This document shows positions 33,290 to 43,079 of a stretch of DNA of 64,000 nucleotides, in pieces. Source of the DNA: Symbiodinium kawagutii (taxonomy: Eukaryota; Sar; Dinophyceae; Suessiales; Symbiodiniaceae); the NCBI GenBank assembly GCA_009767595.1, contig VSDK01021623.1, positions 178,281 through 242,280 of the forward strand, given 5' to 3'. The notes beneath the pieces are model-generated. The model was given only the letters and a program-made list of their open reading frames with translations. It was not told where the DNA came from and ran no database searches. The translations under genes were made by a program, and so were the position numbers. The first letter of the stretch is position 1, and each line of letters starts with the position of its first letter.

Positions 33290-33462
33290 TGGTTTCTCAA
33301 GTCAGAGGGGACCCCCCAAATCATCCATTAACCATTTAAAAGTTACAAAACCATAGATATTTATTCATCCATTTATAAGTACTTATATAATCCATCTCCA
33401 AATTTATTAAGTAACCATAAACCAACCATGTTGGGGGGCTCCCCTATTTTAAGAAATCCCCC
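33290..33462. mobile_element. family A MITE, long copy
   Basis: Ends GGTTTCTCAAGTCAGAGGGG and CCCCTATTTTAAGAAATCCC are inverted, with TA on both sides (33288-33289, 33463-33464). At 173 bp it is about 70 bp longer than other copies. The extra central sequence is AT-rich (CATTTATAAGTACTTATATA). Confidence 0.7.
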
Positions 33463-33503
33463 TATGGCCACAAGACTGGCCCATGAACTGCGTCTCCCCG
33501 CAG

Positions 33504-33542
33504 CTCGGATTTCGGCACGCACGGAGTGCAGCTGCTGGGCGG
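33504..33542 (+). CDS. candidate short internal exon
   Basis: A strong acceptor GTCTCCCCGCAG precedes a frame reading SDFGTHGVQLLGG, with a possible donor at GGGCGG|GTTCGG. The island starts 41 bp after a family A element. Other frames are open, so the call is weak. Confidence 0.3.
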
Positions 33543-33660
33543 GTTCGGTGGCCATGGATGACCAATATGCATACGCAATGGCAGTGCCCAGGCTGCATAA
33601 CCAAGTGGGTTGAAAGGTCCTGGCTATGCTTGCGGCCAGTGATCGCTGCTATGTGGCGAG

Positions 33661-33842
33661 CTGGGTCAAGCAGTTCACCATCAAGAATCGTGGATGATAA
33701 CCAACGAAACTGTAGGGNNNNNNNNNNGTAGGGAAAACAATGGTTAACCAACCAACTAATGGAGGATTTCTACCAACAATAATAGGGAAAACAAGGCTTA
33801 ATGATAGGGGAAGCAGGGGACTAGCCGGGTGAACTGACCCAC
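33661..33842 (+). mobile_element. family C MITE, copy 4, holds an assembly gap
   Basis: Begins CTGGGTCAAGCAGTTCACC, contains AAAACAATGGTTAACC and AGGGAAAACAAGGCTTAATG, and ends GTGAACTGACCC. The middle is duplicated relative to other copies and contains the 10-N gap, so its length is unreliable. Confidence 0.6.
33718..33727. other. assembly gap, 10 N
   Basis: The flanks are TGTAGGG and GTAGGG, that is, the same hexamer on both sides. The N-run probably marks a join of arbitrary length within a repeat. Confidence 0.95.
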
Positions 33843-33919
33843 TGTCATGTGGACATCTCATCTCATCACATCTGACATGAGGCACCAATGCCCGGAGCAC
33901 AGTTGCTGCCACTGCCCAG

Positions 33920-33993
33920 GAGATGGGCGACTTCGGGGACTACATCGTGGTGCAGCCACAAGAGAAGGTCTTCACCATGGATGAGGCAAACCG
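33920..33993 (+). CDS. candidate internal exon, 74 bp
   Basis: Acceptor CACTGCCCAG|G and donor GCAAACCG|GTTAGG. In phase it reads E then MGDFGDYIVVQPQEKVFTMD then EAN. Aromatic, acidic and hydrophobic residues alternate as in a beta-rich domain. Unrecognised. It ends two bases into a codon, whereas the cytochrome b5 exon downstream starts at phase 0, so the two are not directly joined. Confidence 0.5.
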
Positions 33994-34002
33994 GTTAGGC
34001 AC

Positions 34003-34782
34003 TTGGCAGTTGCCCCGTAGCTACCATCGTTGATGATGGGCCAATGAGCCACCCATGATTTTTTAAGGTCATCCTGAACTCAGTGCTAACCATTGATTTT
34101 TGGTTTCTTCATGTTTTCTTTCATATTTTGATGTTTGCTCATGGGATACCTTTCCTTTGACCCAAGTTGACCATGACTTGGGCTGGTGTATTGGCAAGTC
34201 AAATTTTGCTATGGCAAGGTCCAACAACCGTGGCGTTCTTGCTGAGGCACTCAGACACTTGCACCATCCCCAATCGACACATGGGCTGTCCGGCAAATGC
34301 ACAAACTATTCTGAGATACCCCGAGTGAAATTGACGTTTTTGTAGAGCGTTCTTCAACAAGATTGATTTATTTACATAATTTGATTTCCAAATTTAGAAT
34401 TTCCAGTCGGTTTGGGGTCATATCGCTGGCGCATCGTGGCTCGCAATATGGAAGAAGATGCAGATGCTGTTCTCTCTTTTCGCGGACGCTGTGGTAGGTA
34501 ATTTTATCGTATACCCCAAAAACATGCAATAACGATCCAAGGGCCCTGCAGTCATTGTGTTATGTTTGTGGGTCAAGGGCCGCTGTGCCCCTGTTTGTTC
34601 ACATGCAGTAAATGATCAGACTAGTCCAACTGTGGGGATGTGAAGAACCATCCTCTTTTTGGGTATAGTTGGTTATGACCCATCCCTAGTTATTAACCAC
34701 TATTCTTCCCTATAAAGCCATACTTCACCATATATGATCCCTCGTTGATTTACAATGCCCGTTGTGATTCACTTTCCGCCAG
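34003..34782. other. stretch without a supported gene
   Basis: Simple and mixed sequence. A GTGGGTCAAGGGCC near 34569 and GGTTATGACCCATCCC near 34670 could be decayed family C ends. Confidence 0.25.
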
Positions 34783-34875
34783 GTGTCCAAGCATGACAGC
34801 CCAGAGGATTGCTGGGTGGTGCTGCATGGCAGGGTCTACGACCTCACGAAATTCGTGCCCTGGCAGCGATGTTTG
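34783..34875 (+). CDS. cytochrome b5-like domain exon, N-terminal half
   Basis: After the acceptor TTTCCGCCAG|G the phase-0 frame reads V then SKHDSPEDCWVVLHGRVYDL then TKFVPW. This matches the conserved start of cytochrome b5 heme-binding domains (H-x4-DCWVV-x-G-x-VYD-x-TKF). The next element of the family, heme-ligand HPGG, is missing at the exon end. The 3' edge is unclear, with possible GC or GA donors at TGGCA|GCGATG. About 90 bp downstream the same strand has GCC CCG GGT GGG before a perfect GTGAGT donor (34986), which would supply PGG if it is the following exon. The domain could belong to a desaturase, reductase or FMN-dependent dehydrogenase; the sequence does not say which. Confidence 0.6.
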
Positions 34876-35377
34876 TGGCATGTCATGGCATGTCATGGCC
34901 GTTTGTTGCGGTTGGAAAGGTAGCTGTTCATGGACTAGACATGACGAAACACTGTGTCAATGCCCCGGGTGGGGTGCCAGCTGTGAGTGTGGACAGCCGG
35001 CAGGATTTGGATTCAGGTCCTGGAGCCAGCTCTTCTTCAATGGTTTGAACTGTTTGGAATTGATTCCTTCCACAATCCCCATCTTCTGTCGATTTGAATC
35101 CGAAGCAACCAACATGGGGAGTAAAACGTAAGTTGTGAATGTCGAACATAAAAACCATATACAACAATTTAAAACATGATAAACATGTCAGTTGTTGGAA
35201 GCTGCTGACTTTCAGGTTGTTTGGATTTGAAGCAGGGATTCCAAACATGGGGATTAAACCGAATCATATATGTAGCTAATAAAGGTGGGCCAGCGAACAG
35301 TTGAATGGATGGATCTCTTCCCAGCTTTTTAGGTGTTTGGTGTAGGTCCATCACTAGTGTTTTTTTAGAGACATGAC

Positions 35378-35558
35378 ATGGTGGCTTCTCAGAATAAGTG
35401 TCCCCTAAATTCATCCATCATCAATCATTTATAGTCATAAGCCAACTTGACGTCTCTTATCCAGCTGGCCGCCCCCCGCCGTGGCACAAGAGCAGCCAGC
35501 AGGTCCTTAGTCATAAGCCAACCATACCTTTAGGGCTTCCCTATTCTAAGAAACCGCA
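35378..35558. mobile_element. family A MITE interrupted by a GC-rich insert
   Basis: The ends GGTGGCTTCTCAGAATAAG and CCCTATTCTAAGAAACCGC are inverted. Near the middle, TAGTCATAAGCCAAC occurs twice (35436-35451 and about 35508-35523), bracketing roughly 60 bp of GC-rich sequence beginning TTGACGTCTCTTATCCAGCT. Removing one repeat and the insert restores the usual MITE layout. Confidence 0.6.
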
Positions 35559-35869
35559 CAGAGAGCTTCGATGCAACCCGGCGAAGATTCAACGGGTGCG
35601 AGCTTCAAAATGCCAGGAATGGTTTTGGGTCAAGGGCTCCGCACGTAACCCTGGCGGTGAACTAATGCCGTACATGACCAGTCACTACTTATCCCCTAGA
35701 CTTTTGACATTTTTGATTATTCACATTTTTAAGGAAGTCATATAACCACTATAAAACCAACTGTTGGTCATTCTCCCCCACAAATTGAACCATTCATGGA
35801 GTTAAACATCTTATACTTGCAATCAGCTAAACCAACAATTGTGAACCATGTAAGTTGGTCATGGCTTCA

Positions 35870-36128
35870 GCGCTACCATGGCGCGGGGCCGCGACTCAAG
35901 GCCATGGGTCACGTGGGCGGCAGTAAATTGATCACGGATCTGGCGGGCAAGGAGCGGGCGGAGCGGGCGGAGCGGGCGGAGCGGGGGCGGCTGGGAACCA
36001 AGCGGCTGGAGATTTCCAGCCGGCAATTTTCGGCTGGGATTCAGCTGGAAATTCGAGGGATTTTCGAGGGACTTCGCCGGAGATTTCCAACAGATGAAGT
36101 CAATCATGGGGATGTACAAGATAGATAA
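35870..36128 (+). CDS. GC-rich ORF segment, possible exon
   Basis: A frame reads AMGHVGGSKLITDLAGKERA, a run of E-R-A triplets, then LEISSRQFSAGIQLEIRGIF and onward to TAG. The triplet run comes from a 9-bp repeat. A possible acceptor GACTCAAG lies at 35893-35900. The minus strand is open too, with a leucine/proline-arginine run. Weak support. Confidence 0.25.
35952..35985. repeat. 9-bp tandem repeat GAGCGGGCG
   Basis: Nearly four copies. Same unit length and coding style (three-residue periodic peptide) as the array at 29759, but an unrelated sequence. Confidence 0.85.
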
Positions 36129-36789
36129 CCATCGAAAATGGATACAGGGTGGGCCCCCAGCCACGGGGAGCCGAGCTGTTGGTTTATTTGCCTAAACTAG
36201 GGCCAACCACCAGTTCTAGGGGATAACCCGATTCATAACTGCTGGGGGCTCACCTTGTAGGTATTGTCCCATGATTCTGGAGATTCTGCTGGAATTCTCC
36301 ATATGATTCAGTAGATATTCCCCAAGAAATCCCACTGCATCCTGTGATTATTGTTGGTGAAGTCCCCGTGAGGCGGTGGAGTTGTCCGCCCTTACTGGAT
36401 GATGGTGGGGTTTCCACTGAGCCACTTAGAAATCCTGAGCTTCAACAAAGCCACTCCACAAGGCTCGATTTTGCCCTCCACAAAGCTACTTCCTTGCCCA
36501 GATAGAGACCCTGTGAGGTCTTTCTTGCCATTTAATGTGTTTGACCTTCGATCCTGCTTAAGTTGTCAACGCCATGTTACTCAGATGAAGGCACCAAGCA
36601 AGTAGAGCAATCAACTTCATATAGGCCATCACGTCAATAAAAAGCCCCGAAACCAATAGGGCGGGGACGACCCACCTGAGGTCCTGGCATGAATTGTAAA
36701 AATGTTTTGTCCACTGCTAAGCACATAAATATGTAACGTAACTAAGCATTGTTTGCCGTAGACATGTGTCTACACTACTTGCAAGTCAC

Positions 36790-37000
36790 AACAACCCAGC
36801 GACCAACTGGGGGAATATCATCCAAATATCATCAACCAAACTCCTTGAACCATCAACCAAACTCCTTGAAACATCAACCAACCCTGAACCAACTACCCCC
36901 CAACCCTTAACTAATCATTAACCAACCATTTGCCAACCCTGAACCAACTCCCCCTAACCCTTAACCAATCATTCCCCATTAATCAACCAACCATTCTCCA
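36790..37000. repeat. degenerate direct repeats with AACCAA motif
   Basis: CCATCAACCAAACTCCTTGA occurs twice at 36849-36885 with variants nearby. CCAACCCTGAACCAACT with CCCC and CCCTTAACYAATCATT also occurs twice (36890-36990). Confidence 0.7.
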
Positions 37001-37007
37001 TTCCTAG

Positions 37008-37073
37008 GCTCGTTCAGCATCGCTCCCCGTGGGTTGTTGCAGGACGGAACCGACGTCTTTGAAGCCTCGCACG
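37008..37073 (+). CDS. isocitrate-dehydrogenase-like exon, 66 bp
   Basis: Clean edges: acceptor CCATTCCTAG|G and donor CGCACG|GTGAGA. The phased peptide is G then SFSIAPRGLLQDGTDVFEAS then HG. It follows the isocitrate/isopropylmalate dehydrogenase block G-x-x-x-IAP-x5-D-x4-FEA-x-HG with identical spacing; HG precedes the TAP-type cofactor-binding loop in that family. Other residues differ from the usual enzymes, so a divergent family member is equally possible. No neighbouring exon of the family was found. Confidence 0.5.
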
Positions 37074-37177
37074 GTGAGAATGTGCCCTGCCAGCTGCCAG
37101 GGAAGAATCCATCAACCTTACCATCGCCAGCCGAAACGAATAGCCACCATTTGATTATACCCTTGATATGTACATAT

Positions 37178-37278
37178 GGTGGTTTCTCAAAATATGGGAC
37201 TCCAAAAAATGGTTGGTTTATTATTATAAATGACTATTAATGTCTGATTTAGGGATACATCTATTTTGAGAAACACCC
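37178..37278. mobile_element. family A MITE, copy with TA flanks
   Basis: TA|TGGTGGTTTCTCAAAATATG on the left, CTATTTTGAGAAACACCCA|TA on the right. Interior AAAATGGTTGGTTTATTATT. A (TA)n run at 37283-37303 follows directly. Confidence 0.8.
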
Positions 37279-37309
37279 ATATGTATATATATATATATAT
37301 ATAAATACA

Positions 37310-39331
37310 TACCATGTGCCGTGTTCCAATTTCCCTTGTCCCCCCTAATCCATATTTAAAAGGGTGAAAAAAGGTGTGTGCGCATCCATGTGTCCTTTGT
37401 CCCCATGTCCCCGTCCCCGTCCCCACGTAACTTGTCCCCATATCCCCCCTACACCCAGGCCTAACAAAAATCAGGGAATCTTTCTAGCCGCCCCTGTGGC
37501 CCGACATCCCCATGTTCTTTGTTTCTCGTAAACGGGGGCCCCAAAGGTGGAATGAATGTTGCAAGTGAGGCCATGTATTTTTTTTGTGAAAAGTTTGTCA
37601 TTTTCTCCTACTGAGATGCTTGGGCGCGCATGTGAGCCAATGTTGGGGCACCCAAGTCAGCCAGGCCCCTTAAGTCCCTATGGGAAAAATCAAATCAACT
37701 TGGTTCAATGGACTTTATGACAAGCCACGTTGCGCGTGCAGGGCTTTCACTGGCTCCCACAATGCCAATTTCAATGGGTGGTTCATTCAAACGTCCAAGA
37801 GCTTAGTCAATGCAATCCTACACCCCTATTTTGAAATAGGTTTTCATGATTGGAGCCAAATTTGATGGCTGCCTTGCCTTTGCGAATGTCATTTGCATGG
37901 CGCGAGCACATCACTAGACAAAAGACAGTTTATATTTTCCCATTTGAAGATGGATTCCCATACAGGGAAATTGTCACAAAAACACTTGAAATGTTTTTCC
38001 TGTTCTCACCACATGTTTCTTCAATTTAAACTGTTTGCATTTGTTTATTGTTTACTGGATTTCTTTTTGAAAACCTAATTTTTTCATCCCCAAGAGACTG
38101 CTGATTTTTGGCTGACAAAAATATGTGTTATTTTGTTTTCATCCTTGGCCAAACACATTTTCAAATTGTGATTTCTGGAAAAAATGATGTGTATTGAAAC
38201 ATGCTTAGCAGGTTTAGCGAGGCCGCACAAGGGCCAAACTAATTGTGTTAAATTTCTTGACCCACTAGCAAAGACACAACCCATCCAAATAAACAATGAT
38301 CACGATCATCATCATACTTGTAGCCCTCCGACCTTCTGCGACCTCATGATGGTCAGTGAGATTGGTGATTCCCGGTTGATACTGAACAAAAGTTGCTGAT
38401 TTAATGGATGATTCATACTGAGTACGTGCATGTGGTGGCTGTCAAACAAGACATTGAATGATTGGTGAATGCAGAACGAGACTGGGGGTATCAACCAGTG
38501 TTGTGAACAACAGACGTAGCCATCTTACATAGGCACATACAAAGCAAACATATCTAGGTAAATGAAGAGCGGGAGTGATTTATGAACCAACAAGGAACCC
38601 TTGGGCGGCTGGTCGAAACAATTCTAGAGGTCAAGCTAAGCTTTAGTATCCATTACAAATTAGTGTCCATGAATCTGGGTAAACGATGTATTCCACTGGT
38701 TTGGGAGTGATTGACAACCTAAATGCCAACACTTTTGATGGTAACCTGGATTCGCCGTTGTTGGTTCATGATTTTCTATTGGTCAGTAGCCACGTTGAGG
38801 CTAACCGACACTAACCATTGGAATGATTCGTAGAACCCATCCTTGGAATCATGGTGGTTCCAGAGTTCCATGATGAATTGATGAACTCCTGAGATCTCGT
38901 GAGTGACCTGGAAAAGCTCCAACCGGCTGATGGAGCTCAACCCATGGCACCACCAGCGCCATCCAAGGTGTTGAACAGCGTCCGCGCAGACTGCTGCCTG
39001 GGTTGCGCAACTGCAATGCTGAGTTTTTCCCCAGGGTGGTGTGCCCGAAAACCTGGTTGAAGAATGGTTGATGCTGACTCATGTTAAATGATGGCTGACT
39101 GAATACCATAAAACAATGTTTCAAGATGGTTGATCATGGTGGTTAATTGATGGTTAACGGGTGGTTATTTGACAGTTGAAGGATGGATATTAATGATACT
39201 TAATGTTTGTTGATGATGGTTTGATGATGGTATGATGATGGCTGATGCTGGTTGGTAATGGTGTCTCATGGTTGATGGTTAAGCAATACATGTGACGGGT
39301 ATGACTGGTGGTGTTTTTCAATTTCATGATT
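37310..39331. other. stretch without a supported gene
   Basis: Repeat-poor from 37440 to 38500, with short frames only. At 39035 a strong acceptor TTTTTCCCCAG precedes GGVPENLVEEW, but no donor or second edge makes an exon convincing. 39060-39280 is simple GATGGT sequence. Confidence 0.3.
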
Positions 39332-39437
39332 TGGGTGCTTCTCACAATGGAGGACCCCTAAAATGGTTGGCTTATTCCTAGAAATTGCCAATATAAAGGA
39401 TGACAACTGGGGGCCCCCCAAGACTTGAGAAACCACC
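39332..39437. mobile_element. family A MITE
   Basis: GGGTGCTTCTCACAATGGAG, CCCCTAAAATGGTTGGCTTA and, at the far end, GGGGCCCCCCAAGACTTGAG then AAACCACC. The outer 12 bp are still inverted. Confidence 0.7.
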
Positions 39438-39556
39438 GGAACTGGTATACGGAGAACTAGTTGGACAGTGGAAACCCACAACCAACTGACTGTCCACGTG
39501 GTGACTGCGTTAGATGGTGTGGGGATGTGTCGATCGTTGGAGTTTTTGATCCCGGC

Positions 39557-39630
39557 GAATCCTCAGACCTTTTGAAGCGGGGAACGAGCGAGCTAAGAAG
39601 TTACCAGGAGTGGCCACTCACCAAATGGCA
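39557..39630 (+). repeat. family B element, truncated copy
   Basis: Only the 3' two thirds remain: CCTTTTGAAGCGGGGAACG, GAGCTAAGAAGTTACCAGGA, GTGGCCACTCACCAAATGGC. Confidence 0.55.
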
Positions 39631-40212
39631 TAATCGTGGTATAATCACAGTAGAAGAGGATAATACTGAGGATATGCAGGTGGTATTCATATGGCATGTT
39701 TGGATTTGGCATGTTTGGTACACGTTGTTTTAAGGCGGCTGTTTATGATTCAATGATTGCCAACAGCGGTGTCTAGGAAGATTGACATTCTCCCGGCAAG
39801 AATCCTTCCTTTGTATCCGCTGTATTGAGGCTGAGCCTGAACATGCGTAGGGTAGATATGTGTGATGATGGCAGTCTTGATGATGAGAGGCACAATTTTT
39901 ACAGGGAGAGCAACGCAGATTGGAGATGGACATGCCGGGTAGAGAAGCGGGTGGTGAGTCGATATTGAACCTTCAATACAATCATTCACACTCATTAACG
40001 TCCCAACTTCTACTAAAATCGCACTCGTTCAGTCAAGGATTGCAATGGATGTTCAATCATTATTTCACTAACGCCATGACCACCAATTGTTGCAGAATTG
40101 TCCACAGCAACCTCGTCATCCTCATCATCAACAACAATCATCCCCACTAGATTCCCATCCATTTCTGGCGATTCTTCCCTTCCAACATGTCGCGTCACCC
40201 GCCATCCCTCAG

Positions 40213-40298
40213 TCGCCTGCGAGTCCCGAGGTCTCATCGACGTCTCCACCATCCTGGACGAGCACCGCGTCACCGCCACGCTGCGGCAACGCGCCTGA
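40213..40298 (+). CDS. candidate exon within a GC-rich island
   Basis: After the acceptor CATCCCTCAG the frame reads ACESRG, then LIDVSTILDEHRVTATLRQR and A, and stops at TGA 40296-40298. A second forward frame is open through 40371 and ends in VELQGQAVEALEDSPG, which is also plausible. The island (40150-40370) is almost certainly coding or formerly coding, but the frame is unresolved. Confidence 0.35.
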
Positions 40299-40366
40299 GG
40301 CGCCAGCGCCAGGCCCTGCAGTGGAGCTGCAGGGCCAAGCAGTTGAGGCCCTGGAGGATAGCCCCG

Positions 40367-40535
40367 GATGATCATCGACCATGATGGGCTTGGTTAATTT
40401 GGCTATGGGTCAATATTAACCAACCAATAATTGGGATGATAACCAACAACAATAAGGAAAACAATTCTTAATAGTGGGGGAACCAGGGGTGCGGGTTAAG
40501 CAGTTGATGATCATCGACCATGATGGGCTTTGTTA
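40367..40535. repeat. 30-bp direct repeats flanking a family C MITE
   Basis: GATGATCATCGACCATGATG then GGCTTGGTTA at 40367-40396 recurs at 40506-40535 with one mismatch. The MITE lies between them. Confidence 0.8.
40401..40500 (+). mobile_element. family C MITE, right end missing
   Basis: Starts GCTATGGGTCAATATTAACC and keeps the AAAACAATTCTTAATAGTGG and GGGGAACCAGGGGTGCGGG segments. It then switches to the downstream direct repeat instead of the TTTGACCCA terminus. Confidence 0.65.
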
Positions 40536-40764
40536 CTCTGGGGTCAACAGTAGTTATGGTTAAGTTCATGGGGAGTTGTCACTGACATGTTGTGAGTTAG
40601 TTGTGTGACATGTTGTGAGTTATAATGGTTAGAGTTGAGTTTATGAGCCATAATGGTTATGATTGAGTTGGAGTTGATGGTGAATCACCCCAAGTGACTT
40701 TGGCGTTGAGTTGATGGGGTGAAGTTATGACTTGTTTAGGCTGAAGTTTTTATGAAGTTAAAGG

Positions 40765-40880
40765 GCTATGGGTCAATATCAACCATCAATAATGGTGGAT
40801 AATAACCAACAAAACTACGTATAAGGAAAACAATGGTTAATGATAGGGGAACTAGGGGAACCAGGGGTACAGGCTTTTGA
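40765..40880 (+). mobile_element. family C MITE
   Basis: GGCTATGGGTCAATATCAACC through AAAACAATGGTTAATGATAG to GGGGTACAGGCTTTTGAC. AGGGGAACTAGGGGAACCAG shows a small internal duplication. Confidence 0.7.
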
Positions 40881-40999
40881 CTGCTACAGGAAGTCAATAG
40901 TAGAAAACTCGACATTCAGCAAGTTGAAAACCGTGGGTGATAAGGTTTATGATGGGTTAGTGGGTTCATGGTTGAAAGGTAATTTAACGAGGCAACCAT

Positions 41000-41499
41000 T
41001 GTTATTTGACAATGGTTTGGCTGTGACGGTCATATAAACAAGTGGTTAACAAAGGCTAAGACTGGTTGCTTATGGCTAGTAAGGATGAAACAATCGGTTT
41101 TATGATGGTCAAGGATGGCTCAAGCATCTTGAAGCATCTACAGTATCCTGATAAGAACTGGTGGGGTTGATCACTGTCTAGTAGCAGGCTTGTTTTCGAC
41201 CAGCAGCCTCCAAGAAGTGGAAACTGTGTACTCGGATGTGCATCCCCACTTAGTAAGTGGTAACTACCGAACGTCATATGAACTAATCCCCATCGTATAG
41301 GGTTTATAGCCATGATGATATCTCCGAGTTGATCCCGAGCCCCACATCCAGTTGTACCAACACGGGGAATCAAATGAATCAATCCATGGGTGTTGACTGG
41401 GTTCAACTGCGATGTTTGCGGCACGGTTTCAGCTGGCAAGCGAATGGTCGCGTTCGTTACGTTGGCTGATTGCTGGTTAGCCATCAAGAAGTGTGGTGA
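41000..41499. other. stretch with an unsupported minus ORF
   Basis: A 143-codon minus-strand frame (41056-41487) has mixed composition but no domain or splice-like edges. A family I motif at 41230-41260 lies inside it, which argues against coding. Confidence 0.25.
41230..41260 (+). repeat. family I motif, copy 2
   Basis: ACTCGGATGTGCATCCCCAC followed by CCACTTAGTAAGTGG overlapping its end. Confidence 0.5.
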
Positions 41500-41590
41500 G
41501 TCAGGGGCTGTTCGGTGTATGCCTATGTCCCTTTAAAGGGGGAGCAAGGACATGTGCGACCAGGAGTGGCCACTAACCAAATCATAGTAG
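41500..41590 (+). repeat. family B element
   Basis: GGCTGTTCGGTGTATGCC, TCCCTTTAAAGGGGGAGC, GACCAGGAGTGGCCACTAAC, CAAATCATAGTAG. The palindromic centre is intact; the 5' GGGAGGGAGC is lost. Confidence 0.6.
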
Positions 41591-42251
41591 AGGGGCTGAA
41601 GATTGATAGAATTTCTTGTAGGAACTGGTTGTTTCCTGCTCAGCCACAATGCGATTGATCTATGCAGACATTTCCCGACTTGATTCATCATTATGAAATA
41701 GATCAAACATCATGTCGGACTATCCCATTCAATTACTCATCAACATATGATCTTTAAGAAGTTGTTATATTTCATTGATAGCCCCTGCTATCCATTCTCA
41801 AAGGATTGCTATTCTATATGGTTGTGGGTCAAGACACCTTACCCCTAGTGAACCTTCTCCCAAATGACCAATCCAGTTTTTGTTGCGATGTTCACCCAAC
41901 CATTTTTTTGGATGCTTGCTACAGACCCATACCAAGATAAGCCACGGAATTTTGCTGAAGAGGGAATGCCTTCGCTGCTCTCAAGCGCATCTTCAAGGGT
42001 TGACTGGCAAGCTATGGTGATCACCGATGGACGCGACCATTGGATGCAACCGTGTGTTGCACAGCGTTGATCGGCAAGCAATTTGCTTAGCAGAAGTGTG
42101 TGTTGTTGAGGCAGACTTGAAAGAGCCTACAACCATCAGTGATAATCAGTGGCATCTGTGGCTGGTGGGTTTAGATCTGTATGTGCAAGCCATGTATGTA
42201 CACATGCTTCGCCACTATGAACTATGATTGATCATTACTAAGCAGCATTAA

Positions 42252-42352
42252 CTGGTTGTTGGGAGGGAGCGATTGGGAGCCAGGGCAACCCAGAATAACC
42301 TTGTCCAGGGGGGGGGGGGCGGTTTACCAGGAGGGTTCTAACCAAATGGTAG
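42252..42352 (+). repeat. family B element with poly-G centre
   Basis: TGGTTGTTGGGAGGGAGC, then a run of about 13 G at 42308-42319 where other copies have AAGGGGGAGC, then TACCAGGAGGGTTCTAACCA and AATGGTAG. Confidence 0.65.
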
Positions 42353-42892
42353 TTAAAGCCTTTCTCAATACCAGCATTGACAGCATTAACACCGTCATTA
42401 TCCATTGGCACACAGAGTACCAGCAGTTACCTACCCTCCAGGGAAGAGATTGCACACAATTTACCAGAACATTGCTCCTCCTGCTCGATCCAGCTATTAA
42501 CAAAGCACCTTTGGAGGAAAACACCAGATATTTATGCCAATGCTTGAAGTGGTTTGTGATTGTGGATTTCACACGTCCCATGATGAAGACTGAAGAACGT
42601 TTGCTGAATGACAGTTTGCCGCGCTCATGAATGATAAACATGTCCACTGGCAAGTGTTCCTGGACAATTCACAGATAGTATATCGAGTAATGGTTGATAC
42701 TGCTTGATCATGTTCAGTAACCATTCTTAATGATGGTTGCTCGTGATAATGGCACGTGTAAATTTACTGTACCCACAATTGCCCATATTGCCCACATCTA
42801 GCAGAACACTTGCACAGACACACACTGTTGACACACAGACTTGGACGATTTTCGGACCCACGTTCGTCTCGAAAAAAGGAGTGGGGTCACAG

Positions 42893-42945
42893 CCGCAGTG
42901 TTGGGCGCTGCCGTTGGCCTGAAGGCCCGTGAGGCTTTGTGTGCA
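42893..42945 (+). CDS. candidate internal exon, 53 bp
   Basis: The acceptor GTGGGGTCACAG and donor TGTGCA|GTAAAA enclose AVLGAAVGLKAREALCA, a helix-like peptide. The frame is open upstream through VRLEKRSGVT, so the exon may start earlier. A family A element begins 23 bp after the donor, consistent with intron sequence. Confidence 0.45.
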
Positions 42946-42967
42946 GTAAAACCATTTAGATATGTGA

Positions 42968-43070
42968 TGGTTTCTTAGAATGGTGGTATCCCCAAAATGG
43001 TTGGTTTATTGATAAAAATGAGTAATTATGAATGAATGATTTAGGGGTACCCCTATTTTCAGAAACACCA
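42968..43070. mobile_element. family A MITE
   Basis: TA|TGTGATGGTTTCTTAGAATG on the left and CCCCTATTTTCAGAAACACCA ATG|TA on the right, in part degenerate. Interior CAAAATGGTTGGTTTATTGA. Confidence 0.75.
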
Positions 43071-43079
43071 ATGTAGGTC

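Noticed and set aside
33640-33697. Possible exon reading CYVASWVKQFTIKNRG, with a similar VASWV at 50150
   Set aside because: The shared GTGGCGAG-TGGGTC sequence is the terminus of family C elements, so the likeness is due to the MITE and not to a protein domain.
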